A stretch of DNA of 64,000 nt, taken from Laguncularia racemosa. Lineage: Eukaryota; Streptophyta; Magnoliopsida; Myrtales; Combretaceae. The first letter of the stretch is position 1. The number at the start of each line of letters is the position of its first letter. The stretch covers positions 5,394,001 to 5,458,000 of the forward strand of contig JBBMOL010000018.1 of the NCBI GenBank assembly GCA_037954665.1. Reading direction: 5' to 3'. This document shows positions 12,294-22,690 of this stretch, piece after piece. The notes under the pieces are model-generated. The model saw only the letters and a list, made by a program, of their open reading frames with translations. It ran no database searches and was not told the origin of the DNA. Position numbers and translations under genes: made by a program.

Positions 12294-13134
12294 TGATACG
12301 AACCACACCAACCCGTGACGAAACCCAATACCAATACGTTCGGAAATTCGTTACCTAAGACACCTAAACACCTAAAGTGGAAACCGCATCCGTTGTCTAT
12401 AAGCGAGACAAGAACCTTGGTATAATGTGAAGACGCCTACAATCGGGATGAAAGACCGATTGATAAGTCGGGATGAATTCCACGAAAATTAATCCGATAA
12501 GTTCTAGTTAGTTCTTGAAGAACCAAGAGAGGTGCCTCTCAAAAGTGTTTAATGTTCAAAGATGTAAATTCTTTGTTGTTCTAAACCCTAGGAGCTTTTA
12601 TACTAGGGTTACAATTCGTGAAAAACAAGTCCAAAACGACATAGCTTAGATAAGTTGCGTAAAAACACGAAAACAAAACAAGCTGGCCGGCAGGAGATAC
12701 ACGGCTGTGTACACGACCGTGTACTTTGGCCGTATACTTTTCTGTGCACATTCTGGTCACATATACGACCGTGTACTTCTGGCCGTGTATCTTTCTGTGG
12801 ATTTGCTTGTCTCCATACACGGCCGTGCCTTTTAGCCGTTAGTATGATTTTGTGCAATCTCGGAATTCCTACACGGCTGTGCCTTGAACATACACGCCCT
12901 CTTCAACCCGTGTCCGGTGTGACTTGTATAAAAGCAAGGGTCTTCCCATGGTTGTTCCAATCCGTTCCAACTTCATGATTGCTCCAATCCTTTCCGGCTT
13001 CATGGACAACCTTTATCAACCCGTTAAGTGCTTCCTTGAATTGTTTCGCTTGATTTCTTGTGATCGGTCCAGGCGGCACTTCAAGAGGATCCACATTTCT
13101 TCTCCCGGCTTGGCTCTCATCATGGATCTCATCA
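12294..13134 (-). repeat. 3' LTR of the 12.3-17.6 kb gypsy element
   Basis: About 841 bp, nearly collinear with 16777-17625. On the plus strand it begins TGATACGAACC and ends CTCATCA, so it has TG...CA ends. It carries several copies of an ACACGGCCGTGT-like palindromic word between about 12700 and 12900. The minus-strand reading from its start continues the pol frame for about 75 codons (to near 12903), so coding sequence overlaps the LTR. Short open frames on the opposite strand are by-products of these repeats. Confidence 0.85.
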
Positions 13135-13307
13135 TTCCCCTCCTCTTGAAAAGGATTTGTCCTCAAATCATTGCCTGCATCAAATGGACTCAGATCAGTA
13201 ACATAAAATGTGACACTTACTAGATACTCACCTGGTAAATTTTTTTTGTAGGCATTATCATTGATTTTCTCAAGCATCGGAAATGGACCGTCTCCCCTAG
13301 GGTTCAA
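12903..13307 (-). pseudogene. Integrase C-terminal tail extending into the 3' LTR
   Basis: This frame holds the integrase tail with GDGPFPMLEKINDNAYKKNL and VTDLSPFD, the SH3-like end of gypsy integrases. It then crosses the LTR boundary at 13134 and continues with PPGPITRNQAKQFKEALNGL. A GPITRxxAK tail placed inside the LTR is known from chromovirus groups such as CRM. A stop separates it from the upstream integrase part at about 13310, so the polyprotein is broken. Confidence 0.65.
13135..13148 (-). other. Polypurine tract of the nested gypsy element
   Basis: On the minus strand AAGAGGAGGGGAA lies directly upstream of the 3' LTR start (TGATGAGATCC). This is the expected place and composition of the plus-strand DNA primer in reverse transcription. 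It supports the minus-strand orientation. Confidence 0.75.
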
Positions 13308-13319
13308 CTTGGATCTCCT

Positions 13320-14040
13320 CTACAATGGAAAACTCTCCTTGCGAAAATGCACCCAAACCCAATCTCCAGGCTGAAAAATCTTGGGTCTCCTACCCTTGTT
13401 CACCCTCGAAGCGACCCTGGCATTTTGTTTTTCAATCCTACTCTTTACTTGTGCATGTAGCTTTCTCACGAAATCTGCCTTAGAATCAGCATCAAAACTC
13501 ACAAACTTGTTAAGTGGCAATGGCAATAAATAAATAGAAACCAATGGGTTAAAACCATACACAATCTCAAATGGTGAACAATGAGTAGTGTTATATAAAG
13601 CCCTGTTATATGCAAACTCCACAAATGGTAGACAATCCTTCCAAGTCCTAATGTTCTTCTCTATGATTGCCCCTAACAATTGAATTAAAGTCCTATTAAC
13701 CACATCAATTTGCCCATCAATTTGTGGGTGACAGATAGTTGAAAACATCCATTTAGTTCCAACTTTTCCCACAATACTCTCCAAAAATGACTAAAAAATT
13801 TCTCATCTTGATCACGAACAATGCTTCTAGGTATACCATGCGAACGCACTACCTTTCTAAAGAAAAAATCAACAATGTGTATAGCATCATCAGTTTTATG
13901 ACAAGTAATGAAATGAACCGTTTTAAAAATCCTATCCACAACCACAAAATTAGAATCTCGACCATGCCTAGGCCTAGATAATCCTAACACAAAATCTATG
14001 GAAATGTTTATCCATGGCTCACGAGGAATGACACTATACT
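13320..14040 (-). pseudogene. Integrase core remnant, frameshifted and altered
   Basis: From the fusion point near 14040 the minus strand reads REPWINISIDFVLGLSRPRH, then a VDRIFKTVHFI block, HGIPRSIVRDQDEKFFSHFW and, after a frameshift near 13740, QIDGQIDVVNRTL and NTTHCSPFEIVYGFNPL. These are the ordered motifs of a gypsy integrase core. The first two acidic positions are visible (SIDF, VRDQD); the third, usually glutamate in the QTE motif, is aspartate here. The N-terminal zinc-binding domain is absent because of the upstream deletion. The frames 14353-13685 and 13784-13320 overlap, which shows the frameshift. Confidence 0.75.
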
Positions 14041-14353
14041 CATATAACCAATCTAAGAAGTCATCTAAACAAGGAATAGGATGACGATACTTTACCGTAA
14101 GGTTGTTGATGGCACGGCAGTCAACACACATTCTCCATGTCCCATCCTTCTTAGGCACCAAAATCACAGGCACTGCACATGGACTCATGCCTTCTCTCAC
14201 GTATCCCTTCTCCATTAACTCATCTACTTGCCTTTGGAGTTCCTTCGGAAAGACATTTTCAAAATCCTGCACAAGAGACACAACCACACTAGGTAAAGCA
14301 TTAGATAATTCGTTAGTAGTCAAACATGTTTCTTTAAAAACCAAAAACAACAT
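14030..14353 (-). pseudogene. Reverse transcriptase N-terminal remnant joined to integrase
   Basis: The minus-strand reading has RQVDELMEKGYVREGMSPCA, then VPVILVPKKDGTWRMCVDCR and YRHPIPCLDDFLDWLY, the conserved N-terminal fingers of gypsy RT. At about residue 104 the homology jumps straight to integrase (EYSVIPREPW). The palm with the YxDD catalytic motif, all of RNase H and the integrase zinc finger are missing. The frame is open across the join, so the deletion happened without an immediate stop. Non-functional as a polymerase. Confidence 0.8.
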
Positions 14354-14356
14354 AGG

Positions 14357-15235
14357 TTACCTCATCACTAACGCTCTCCTTACTACACTCACTCTCGCCA
14401 CACAACTCTCCTTTTGCAAGGCTGCCCTCTCCTTTTCACTCACCACTAAAGTTGGTCCCCCTTCAACTTGGCCTCTCACACTCTTTCCAGCCTTCCTCTC
14501 CTTTTCCTTTTGATCTTGACTCTTATATTCCTTTTTCTTCTCATTGTCTTTTGCTCTCTCACTCTCACTCTGCTTTTCACTCACCTTATGTTTTGCAAAA
14601 GACTGTTGTAGCTGCAACTGGTCCTCATACACTTGTTTGGGTGTTAACGGTTTAAGATTAAAGCTTTTCCCTTGGTGAACAAGCGTATACTTGTTAGAAA
14701 AGCCATCATGAACAACATTCCTATCAAATTGTCATGGCCTCCCCAACAACACATGACATGCTTGCATTGGCACTACATCACATAACACCTCATCCTCATA
14801 CCTTCCAATGCGAAAACCAATCAAGGCTTGCTTACTCACCTTAGTCTCACCACTATCATTCAACCACTACAATTTATATGGATTAGGGTGTCTAACAGTT
14901 TTGAGCCCCAGCCTCTCAACAATAAAATTACTCACTACATTGGTGCAACTCCCTCCATCAATGATCAAACTACAAATGTGATCTCCTAGATAACATCTAG
15001 TATGAAATATATTCTCTCTTTGCACCTCTTCTTCTTCCTTCACCTGCACATTCAAAGCTCGCTTCACTACTGCCACTAGCCTTCCCATTGCAGGCTCCTC
15101 ATCATCACTAGCATCCTCTAATGGAGGCATATCATCTTCTTCACTAACCCCCTCAGTCTCATACTCTCCATCATCATGCAAAATCATCACACGCCTATTT
15201 GGACATTGACTAGCAATATGGCCTCTACCTTGCAT
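14357..15235 (-). pseudogene. Retropepsin-like protease and linker of the gypsy element
   Basis: The frame at 15235-14867 continues from the gag zinc knuckle (GRGHIASQCPNRRVM) through an acidic spacer to LIIDGGSCTNVVSNFIVERL, the aspartic protease active-site block used in this plant gypsy group. A stop at about 14865 interrupts it, and the matching downstream block with a LLGRPW motif is read at about 14760-14730, again with a stop. Then comes a Lys/Glu-rich linker (14632-14357). Stops and frameshifts make it non-functional. Confidence 0.7.
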
Positions 15236-16272
15236 TTAAAATATCTAATGTCACGATTTCTAGAAGTAGAAGAATCAGGGTTACCTTGATTACCAGGAGT
15301 AGAACCCGCTTGCCTCAGCTCCCCTTTTGGTTTGGTGGGTAAAGACTTTTCTTCCTTCTTCCATTGATTAGTCTTCCAAGTGGATGAACCATTACCCTGT
15401 TGAAACCGTGCATTACTACTACCTTTCCTCTTGTGCTGGTTCTCAACCTTTATAGCCATGTGAACTATATCCTCCAATTCTACATAATGCTACAATTCAA
15501 CCACATTTTGGATTTCTCTATTCAACCCCGCAAGAAACCTAGCCATTGTAGCCTCTCTATCCTCCTCTACATTCGCCCTAATCATAGTGACTTCCATCTC
15601 CTTGAAATACTCATCTACACTTCGGCTTCCCTACCTCAGAGTTTGCAACTTGTTGTGCAATTCACGATAGTAATACGCAGGCACAAACCGCTTCTTCATC
15701 ACTCTTTTCATCTCTTCCCAAGACTCAATAGGTGGCTCGCCACTCCTTCTCCTATTCAACATTAGTTGATCCCACCACACTATATCATAATCCGAAAACT
15801 CAATGGCAGCAAGTTTTACTTTCTTTCTCCCACTATAGTTGTGACAATCAAACACCATCTTTACCTTTTTCTCCCATTCTAAGTACACCTTGAGATCATT
15901 CTTCCCTTGGAAAGGAGGAATCTTCATCTTTATGCTACTCAATTGATCATCCTCTCTATTCCTATCTCCTCTATCTTCCCAATCCCTAATTTCTCTATTC
16001 CGACCACTATATCCTCTATAACTTCCGACAGAAGGCTCATCAAAGTCATCATCCGACATTTCATCTCCACCCCTCAGTACTCTCCTAGAACGACTCTCCC
16101 TCTTACGCCCTTGGAATACATTTGTGGATTGCTCTAGTGTTTACTCTACCGTCTCATGAATTTGTTCCATTCCCTCTTGTAACATCTTTTTCATTTCACC
16201 CCTCAACGCCTCAATTACTAACCTAGCATCAAACCTCCCCCTCTCACCTTCAGGAGAATGTTGTCTCGACAT
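15187..16272 (-). pseudogene. gag of the gypsy element, broken
   Basis: Starts at MSRQHSPEGERGRFDARL (ATG at 16272), then an Arg/Asp-rich N-terminus, a capsid block with KVYLEWEKKVKMVFDCHNYS, WWDQLMLNRRRSGEPPIESW and MKRVMKKRFVPAYYYRELHN. The C-terminal part (15477-15187) has VHMAIKVENQHKRKG and a damaged CCHC knuckle. The first cysteine of the knuckle is replaced (YFKCK) and a frameshift follows. In-frame stops occur near 16140, 15630 and 15490. Typical gag architecture, but not translatable as one protein. Confidence 0.75.
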
Positions 16273-16761
16273 TGTCCCTGCAGAAAAGATTAGTACTAAT
16301 ACAAATATATATATAAAATTAAACCTCACGATACACTCCCTTACGTGTTTCGCTCAAATGATGATATCACACAGTCACTCGTGTATTCTCACAAACAATG
16401 ATGATATCAACTTACCAATTCCTCTTCTCAATTCTCTTGGAACTAACCCGAACTACACCAATTTCCTTCCGTAGAATTCAAAACAACTCTAGGGTTCGTA
16501 AATTTTCCTCTATTTTTTCTATCCGAACTTTTTTTTTTTTTTGTCTTGGTTGTTGCTTTTGATCACGTTTTTCTTTTCTTTCTCTTTTTTTTTTGTCGTG
16601 ATTTTTACTCTCTTTTTTTTTTAACAATCGCCTAGTCGATATTACACTATCAAAAGACAATCAATACTACGAAATTGAATACGATAATTGATATGAATGA
16701 TTGGAGTTAGGGTTTTTGATATTACCTTCCTCAACCGAACTTGATGTTTTGACAAAACTAA

Positions 16762-16773
16762 GCTCTAATACCA
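16762..16773 (-). other. Primer binding site, methionine-tRNA type
   Basis: On the minus strand TGGTATTAGAGC lies 3 bp inside the 5' LTR. It differs by one base from TGGTATCAGAGC, the site complementary to the 3' end of plant initiator methionine tRNA used by most plant gypsy elements. It fixes the direction of the element. Confidence 0.75.
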
Positions 16774-16776
16774 AAC

Positions 16777-17625
16777 TAATACAAACCACGCCAACCCGTG
16801 ACAAACCCAATACCAATACGTTCAGAAATTCATTACCTAAGACACCCAAACACCTAAAGTGGAAACCGTGACCCGTTGTCTATAAGCGAGACAAGAACCT
16901 TGTATAATGTGAAGACGTCACAATCGGGATGAAAGACCGATTGATAAGTCGGGATGAATGCCACGGAAATTAATCTGATAAGTTCTAGTTACTTTTTGAA
17001 GAACCAAGAGAGGTGCCTCTCAAAAGTGTTTAATGTTCAAAGATGTAAATTCTTTGTTGTTCTAAACCCTAGGAGCTTTTATACTAGGGTTACAATTCGT
17101 GAAAAACAAGTCCAAAACGACGTAACTTAGATAAGTTGCGTAAAAACACGAAAACAGAACAAGCTGGTCGGTAGGGGATACACGGTCGTGTACACGACCA
17201 TGTACTTTGGCCGTGTACTTTTCTGTGCACATTCCGGTCACATACACGACCGTGTACTTTTGGTCGTGTATCTTTCTGTGGATTTGCTTGTCTCCATACA
17301 CGACCGTGCCTTTTAGCCATGTGTCTAGCCGTGTATGATTTTGTGCAATCTCGGAATTCCTACACGGCCGTGCCTTGAACATACACGCCCTCTTCAACCC
17401 GTGTCCGGTGTGACTTGTATAAAAGCAAGGGTCTTCCCATGGTTGTTCCAATCTGTTCCAACTTCATGATTGCTCCAATCCTTTCCGGCTTCATGGACAA
17501 CCTTTATCAACCCGTTAAGTGCTTCCTTGAATCATTTTGCTTGATTTCTTGTGATCGGTCCAAGCGGCACTTCAAGAAGATCCACATTTCTTCTTCCGAC
17601 TTAGCTCTCATCATGGATCTCATCA
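16777..17625 (-). repeat. 5' LTR of the 12.3-17.6 kb gypsy element
   Basis: About 849 bp and collinear with the other LTR. The plus-strand start is TAATACAAACC, so the terminal TG has mutated to TA, while the outer end CTCATCA is kept. It holds the same series of CACGACCGTGT-type palindromic words (17180-17390). Many substitutions distinguish it from the 3' LTR. Confidence 0.85.
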
Positions 17626-18033
17626 GTTTTAAATCCACTATGCAATGCAAATTGGAAGATTATGATGTTTTAACCTATGTAGCAGTAGTAGATAAGGTGA
17701 GGCAATTGAAAAATTATCTCTTATAATTACAATCTTGACCAAAGGGAACTAGGGGCTAGGTACTAGTAGCTCATGCAAAAGATTACATCCTGGCTTTAGG
17801 GGCTAGGGAAGAGTAGAAGAATTATAGGTAATACCCCAAAAAGTAGTCACATAAGAAGTAGTACTACCATAAAGTGTTGGAAATGTAGCAATGGATATGC
17901 CCCTAGTAAGTGTAAACAATTAAGGGGTAAATGTTATATCCATCATAGTGACCAACATAAGTGAGAGATTATCTAAAAGTTAGCTAGTTTAAATGCTATA
18001 CCTATGGAAAGAGTGGACATAAATTAAGATATT
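17626..18033 (+). pseudogene. Gag zinc-knuckle relic of the outer retroelement
   Basis: At 17875-17960 the plus strand reads CWKCSNGYAPSKCKQLRGKC, a diverged zinc-knuckle pattern as in chromovirus gag proteins, and upstream are residues resembling the gag linker (VVDKVRQLKNY). It lies directly after the nested element's target duplication and ends at the Athila-type LTR. This fits an outer plus-strand element whose gag was split by the insertion at 12294-17625. Frameshifts and stops are present. Moderate certainty. Confidence 0.45.
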
Positions 18034-18049
18034 TGATAAGTGCTCAATT

Positions 18050-18085
<36 letters not shown>

Positions 18086-19393
18086 GATTTAGCATGTTTT
18101 TCTCTTGATTTTGGCATGTTTTTGAAGAATTTAAATTTTGATTAAGTAATATTTTGATTTTAGGGCTTTGATGGATAATAGAATTAAAAAGAAAGAAAAT
18201 GAATCCAATTTTACTTAATTTAAAGCTAAATTGAAGAAGTTATGAAGTTTTGAAATTAGACATAACCTCTAGACACAACCGTGTCTAAAGGTCCAGTATC
18301 TTTCTGATCTAACAGATCCAGACATGACCTCTAAACACGACTGTATTCATTGGTCATCTATCCCTTTGATTTGATGGATTTAGACATGACCTATAAACAC
18401 GATCTTATCTAAGGTCGTGTCTACTAAAGTATCATGTTTTACATGATTTTGAGTTACAAATTGGACACGACTAGAAGCACAACCATGTTAGACAGTGTGT
18501 TGGCCTAAAACATAAGGTTTTTTTATGCACATAATGTAAATAGAAGAGGATTTAATATCAAAAAAAGACAGTTGCCTTGTACACTTCAAGTATCTAAGGT
18601 TTTTATTTGTTCTAATTGATTTCCTTGATAATGCATGTTCATACATCATTAACGAATTTGATTTCCAATATGCTTAATGCTTAATTTTTCTTAGTATCTA
18701 AACTTGTGAAACAAAGGTTTATTATGTGACTTGGAATTCTCTTTTAATATTCAATGAATTCTTATGTTTCTTGATTCATAAATGTGCTCTTAATTTGGAT
18801 TGGCTTAATATTTCTAGGGTATTATTCTATCTATTTGATATTATACATTGAGATTGAAAAATCTCATGTATAATTAGATCTTGCATGTTTGAAAAGAATT
18901 GATGTAATCTCAGAGATAAATTACATAATTCTTTCAGATTTAATTACATTAGTTACGGGAATTTATGGTCTTTTTAATACAGTCTTTGAATTATGCTATT
19001 TTAAAGAAATTCAAATAGGTAATTTTAAAATTAGGGTTTAATAAGCTTGAGAAAGTTATTAAACTAAATTAGGAATTCCTCCAATTAATGAAATTTAAAA
19101 AGGACTTGAATTTTTTATTAATGTCACATAATAATTCCTAGAAAAAACAAAGTCTAAAAACTAGTTTTACCATCTTGAAGTTAATTTTAAATTGTTTTGC
19201 TTTTCTATCTTTTAATAAAATCTTAGCTATTTAGTTAATAATTCGTTATAACACTTAAATAAATCAATCTCTATAATTTACTAGTCAGATAATAAGGTGT
19301 AGATTAGTATTAGTAATTGTAATCCATGTGGGATAATATCCATATTTAATACACTATATTAAAAAATTTGATAGATACAATTGCTTTAAATCA
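18034..19393 (+). repeat. 5' LTR of an Athila-type gypsy element
   Basis: Begins TGATAAGTGCTCAATTAAAT, the style of Athila LTR starts, and ends TTTAAATCA directly before a primer site of the aspartate-tRNA type. Length about 1,360 bp. It includes an (AT)n run at 18050-18081 and, at 18270-18490, repeated GACACGACCGTGTC-like words. No 3' partner LTR was seen in the window. Confidence 0.6.
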
Positions 19394-19399
19394 AGTTTT

Positions 19400-19417
19400 T
19401 GGTGCTGCTGTTAGGGA
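19400..19417 (+). other. Primer binding site, aspartate-tRNA type (degraded)
   Basis: TGGTGCTGCTGTTAGGGA lies 6 bp after the LTR end. It corresponds, with a few transitions, to TGGCGCCGTTGCCGGGGA, the aspartate-tRNA primer site characteristic of plant Athila elements. The transitions look like C-to-T decay. Confidence 0.7.
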
Positions 19418-19509
19418 TTTCAATATTAAGAATATTAATCACTTTATTAATTTAACTATTTTTTCTGTTTCATGTTTTATTTATTTGTTTTATTTTCTTT
19501 TTGTAGTGC

Positions 19510-20590
19510 ATGACTAGAAATAATCCACTAGATGTGCTAATTTTTTATTCAAAAATTGAAAAGACAACCAAGAGATTGTGGAGAACTAGTCAACGAATAG
19601 TGGAGGAACTAAATCAAGGATCTCTTCTGAGAATTAAGACGGAAGAGGAAGAGGAAGAGTTAGAAATCATAGGTGATGAAAATCAGAATCAATAGTAGAC
19701 TATGTTTGATTACTCTAAACCTTCTTTAGTTAGAGTCGACTTGAGTATTGTCGAGGCCACCTGTCGCTACCAATAACTTTCAAATTCAACCTCATATCAT
19801 ACAAATAGTTTAGCAATTTTTCCAATTTGATGAACTATAAGATGAAGACCCCAATTCTCACATATCTAATTTTCTAGAAATTTATAACACTTTCAAGATC
19901 AATTGAGCTATAGATGATGTGATAAAATTGCGACTCTTTCCCTTTTTACTCAGAAGTTGGGCAAAACAATGGTTGAATTCACTCCCAAGGGGATCTATCA
20001 CAACTTGGGTTAATATAGCTCAAAAGTTTCTAAGAAAATACTTTTCACCTGCTAAGACCGCCAAACTTAAGAAGGACATATCATCCTACACTCAAAACTG
20101 AGACCTTATATGACATTTGGGAGAGATATAAGGAATTATTGAGGAGATACCCACATCATAGCCTACCCCTTTAGATGTAGATTTAAAATTTCTACAATGG
20201 TTTGAATCCATCAACAAGATAAATAATAAATGCCGTTGCAAGATAAACATTGAACAAGAAGACACCCAAAGAGCTTCAATCCTTAATTGATGACATCACT
20301 ATGAACAGCTCTCAATGGGAAGGTGCTAAGGTAAGAAATAAAGTAACAAGCATCTACAAATTAGATACAGTGATAACTTTAGTCAATAAAGTTGATACCA
20401 TTAGTAGAAAGTTGGATACACTTTCCATCAATCCCAAGTGCAACTCAGGAGAGGTGGATGTAAACGGTTAGTGGGAATAGGCAAACTATTTAGGAAACCC
20501 CTCTAGGCCACAAAACAACCCTTATATTATCACCTCCAATCCGGGATGGAGAAATCATCCTAATTATTTTAATGAGCACTTGCATTAAAT
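19510..20590 (+). pseudogene. gag of an Athila-type element, truncated and frameshifted
   Basis: The start MTRNNPLDVLIFYSKIEKTT and an acidic stretch are followed (19920-20100) by LRLFPFLLRSWAKQWLNSLP and TWVNIAQKFLRKYFSPAKTA, the highly conserved Athila gag core. A later block has NKKTPKELQSLIDDITMNSS (20250-20310), and near 20530 NPGWRNHPNYF. The order is correct for Athila gag but at least three frames are used and several stops occur. Homology ends near 20590 just after NPGWRNHPN, so protease and all of pol are absent. Confidence 0.75.
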
Positions 20591-22690
20591 AATTATTTTC
20601 AAATCTTATCATTAAACTCTTATTTTATTCTAATTGAGATTACTATTATTAATTTCATTATTATGACTATATACATATTTCTTTATATAAGTTTTTACAA
20701 AATAGTTTTATATCAAATTATTACAAACATAGAGGTCCCTTTACTCCCTCTTTTGCTTTGAGCTTTAACACTTATACTCAACATTAAAATAATAGCATCT
20801 TATTTCATGATTCTTTTATAAACCATTATTGTTATACACAACAAGTTTACCATCCTATATAAACTAAGCACTATTTAACTCTACATGACCTCCATTTTCA
20901 TTATCTTAAGGAATTCAGCAAGTTATAGTCATAAAATTGCAAGTCTTTGTTAAATGCAAAGATGCTTAGTATTATTACAACTACTATATCAGGATTTGCA
21001 AAACAATTCAGTAAAATATCATAAGATTTTTGCATGCACTTTTACTATATTTTCCATTTAACCTCTATAATACATGATGAACTTAAGTTTTCTCAAGAAA
21101 TGTAGTAAGACTTTAACTTAAGAAGTACCAAAAGTGATTGTCATAGCCTAAATCATAGATGAAATCTAATAAAAAGCCTACTATAGAACCTAGAAACTTT
21201 TCCAATTTCTTTTGCACTAGCTTAATTATAATTTTTTATAGGAATCTGTGATCACTTTGAGGTTGCAAAGCACTTCTTAAGCTAAGAAAGTGGCTTACTT
21301 CATAGCAATTTTCATTATGCTAACAAGGAATTATAAGTCATTATACTAGTTGTGCTTGTAACTTAATATTGTGTGCACACGCAAAGTATATGATTGCCCC
21401 AATTGCAATAGTTGAGTCTACTTGGTTATTGTAACTTATTGTGATCTATATGTTATAGAATGTAGATACTCCTTAATCACCTCCTAATATGGACTAATGT
21501 TATATTTAGCTTTATAAACCAATTTGTGCATTGCATCTATTACATTAATTTCATAGCTTATGCCCACCAAACACCACCCATTTTGAGAAAGACTAGGTGT
21601 TTCCTTCTTCTAGCCTTACTAAACTAAGTGACAAGAGGGGAAGCCACACTATAAGTTAAAAGCTATTATAAGGATAATCTAAAATGGCTATAGATGGGAC
21701 ATAGGAGTCCATTGCACATCCTAAGATTTGGTGGGAGGTTTTTAATATTGTGGCAAAAATACTCAAAACCTAGTCTAATTGAGGTTGTTTTCTTTAGTCT
21801 CACTACGAACTGGTCAACGTCATGCAAATGGCACCTTTTTACTATTGCACTTACCTTAAAGGACTTGATTTATATGTCAACTACATATAATATTTATCCC
21901 TTGCCACTTACAAAGTTGTGGTTTTGCTCATACCTTTATAAACTTTTTGTAAGTATGTAAGGATTAAGTTAAAGATGCTAGGACATAATGTAGTACATAA
22001 AAGATGACAAAAATGGGGATAAGTGAGGTAAACAAGAGTAAATAATCATATGTAATCTAGAGTAGGGTAGTTAAATGAATCCCTAACTCCCTTTGTACTA
22101 AAGTTGAAATGTATGGAGAAATATTCCTCAAGTGACAATGTATGGATTGAAAGCCTTGTGTCTTCCAACTAATTGTGATAGAAGATAGTCTAAAGCTATC
22201 ATAGCAGTTAGCAAGCATGGCCAGACCATTTATCTAAGTTATAGGGCATGACACTCAATATATGAGATCTTCCTGTTTCATCTTGGTTTCTTAGGGAAGG
22301 TTACAACAGGGCATTCAACAGTGCAAGATTTGTGATCAAAATTCATGTAGATTTAGGTGTAAAGGTGCCATCTTTATTAGTAAGTATCTTATCTTTAATC
22401 TTGAAAATTTCGTATCTATAGTTGGTTTTCATATGAAACTTTAAAACCTGTTCATTTCTGATAACAATCATATTAATATAACTTCAATAGTATAAAATCA
22501 ATACATTTCAATTAAGTCATTCTAACTCTCGAAATTTAATAAAAATAATCCCAAAATAAACAAATATTTCCTTATACTACTTATCATAATTAAGAGTTTG
22601 CTATTATCTCCATAACTTAAATTCAACTAACAAAACTTCAAATTACAAATATTCAAAATTTCCATCACTCTTCCTCCACATAATAATAAT
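20591..22690. other. AT-rich DNA without recognisable gene
   Basis: No coding signature. The text resembles decayed LTR or intergenic sequence with many short T- and A-rich runs. One open frame at 21694-21960 has no family features. The break at about 20590 is the truncation point of the Athila-type gag. Confidence 0.35.

Larger units (their letters stand above)
12294..17625 (-). mobile_element. Full-length but internally deleted Ty3/gypsy LTR retrotransposon
   Basis: A 5.3-kb insertion bounded by long direct repeats, a GTTTT duplication, a primer site matching methionine-tRNA and a purine tract. It is transcribed on the minus strand: 5' LTR 16777-17625, primer site, gag, protease, an RT remnant fused to integrase, purine tract, 3' LTR 12294-13134. 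The order protease-RT-integrase is that of Ty3/gypsy. Gag and pol contain stops and frameshifts, the RT active site and RNase H are deleted, and an integrase catalytic position is altered. It cannot move by its own proteins. The LTRs differ at many positions, so the insertion is not recent. A C-terminal pol tail read inside the LTR resembles the CRM group; that lineage call is tentative. Confidence 0.85.
12289..17630. repeat. 5-bp target-site duplication GTTTT of the nested gypsy element
   Basis: GTTTT occurs at 12289-12293 directly before the left LTR and at 17626-17630 directly after the right LTR. Five base pairs is the usual duplication for Ty3/gypsy integrases. It defines the ends of the insertion and shows that the two LTRs belong to one event. 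Confidence 0.8.

Noticed and set aside
12581..12978. Open frames in the left LTR and their twins at 17062-17726
   Set aside because: They recur in both LTRs and follow the palindromic words or the pol tail; not independent genes.
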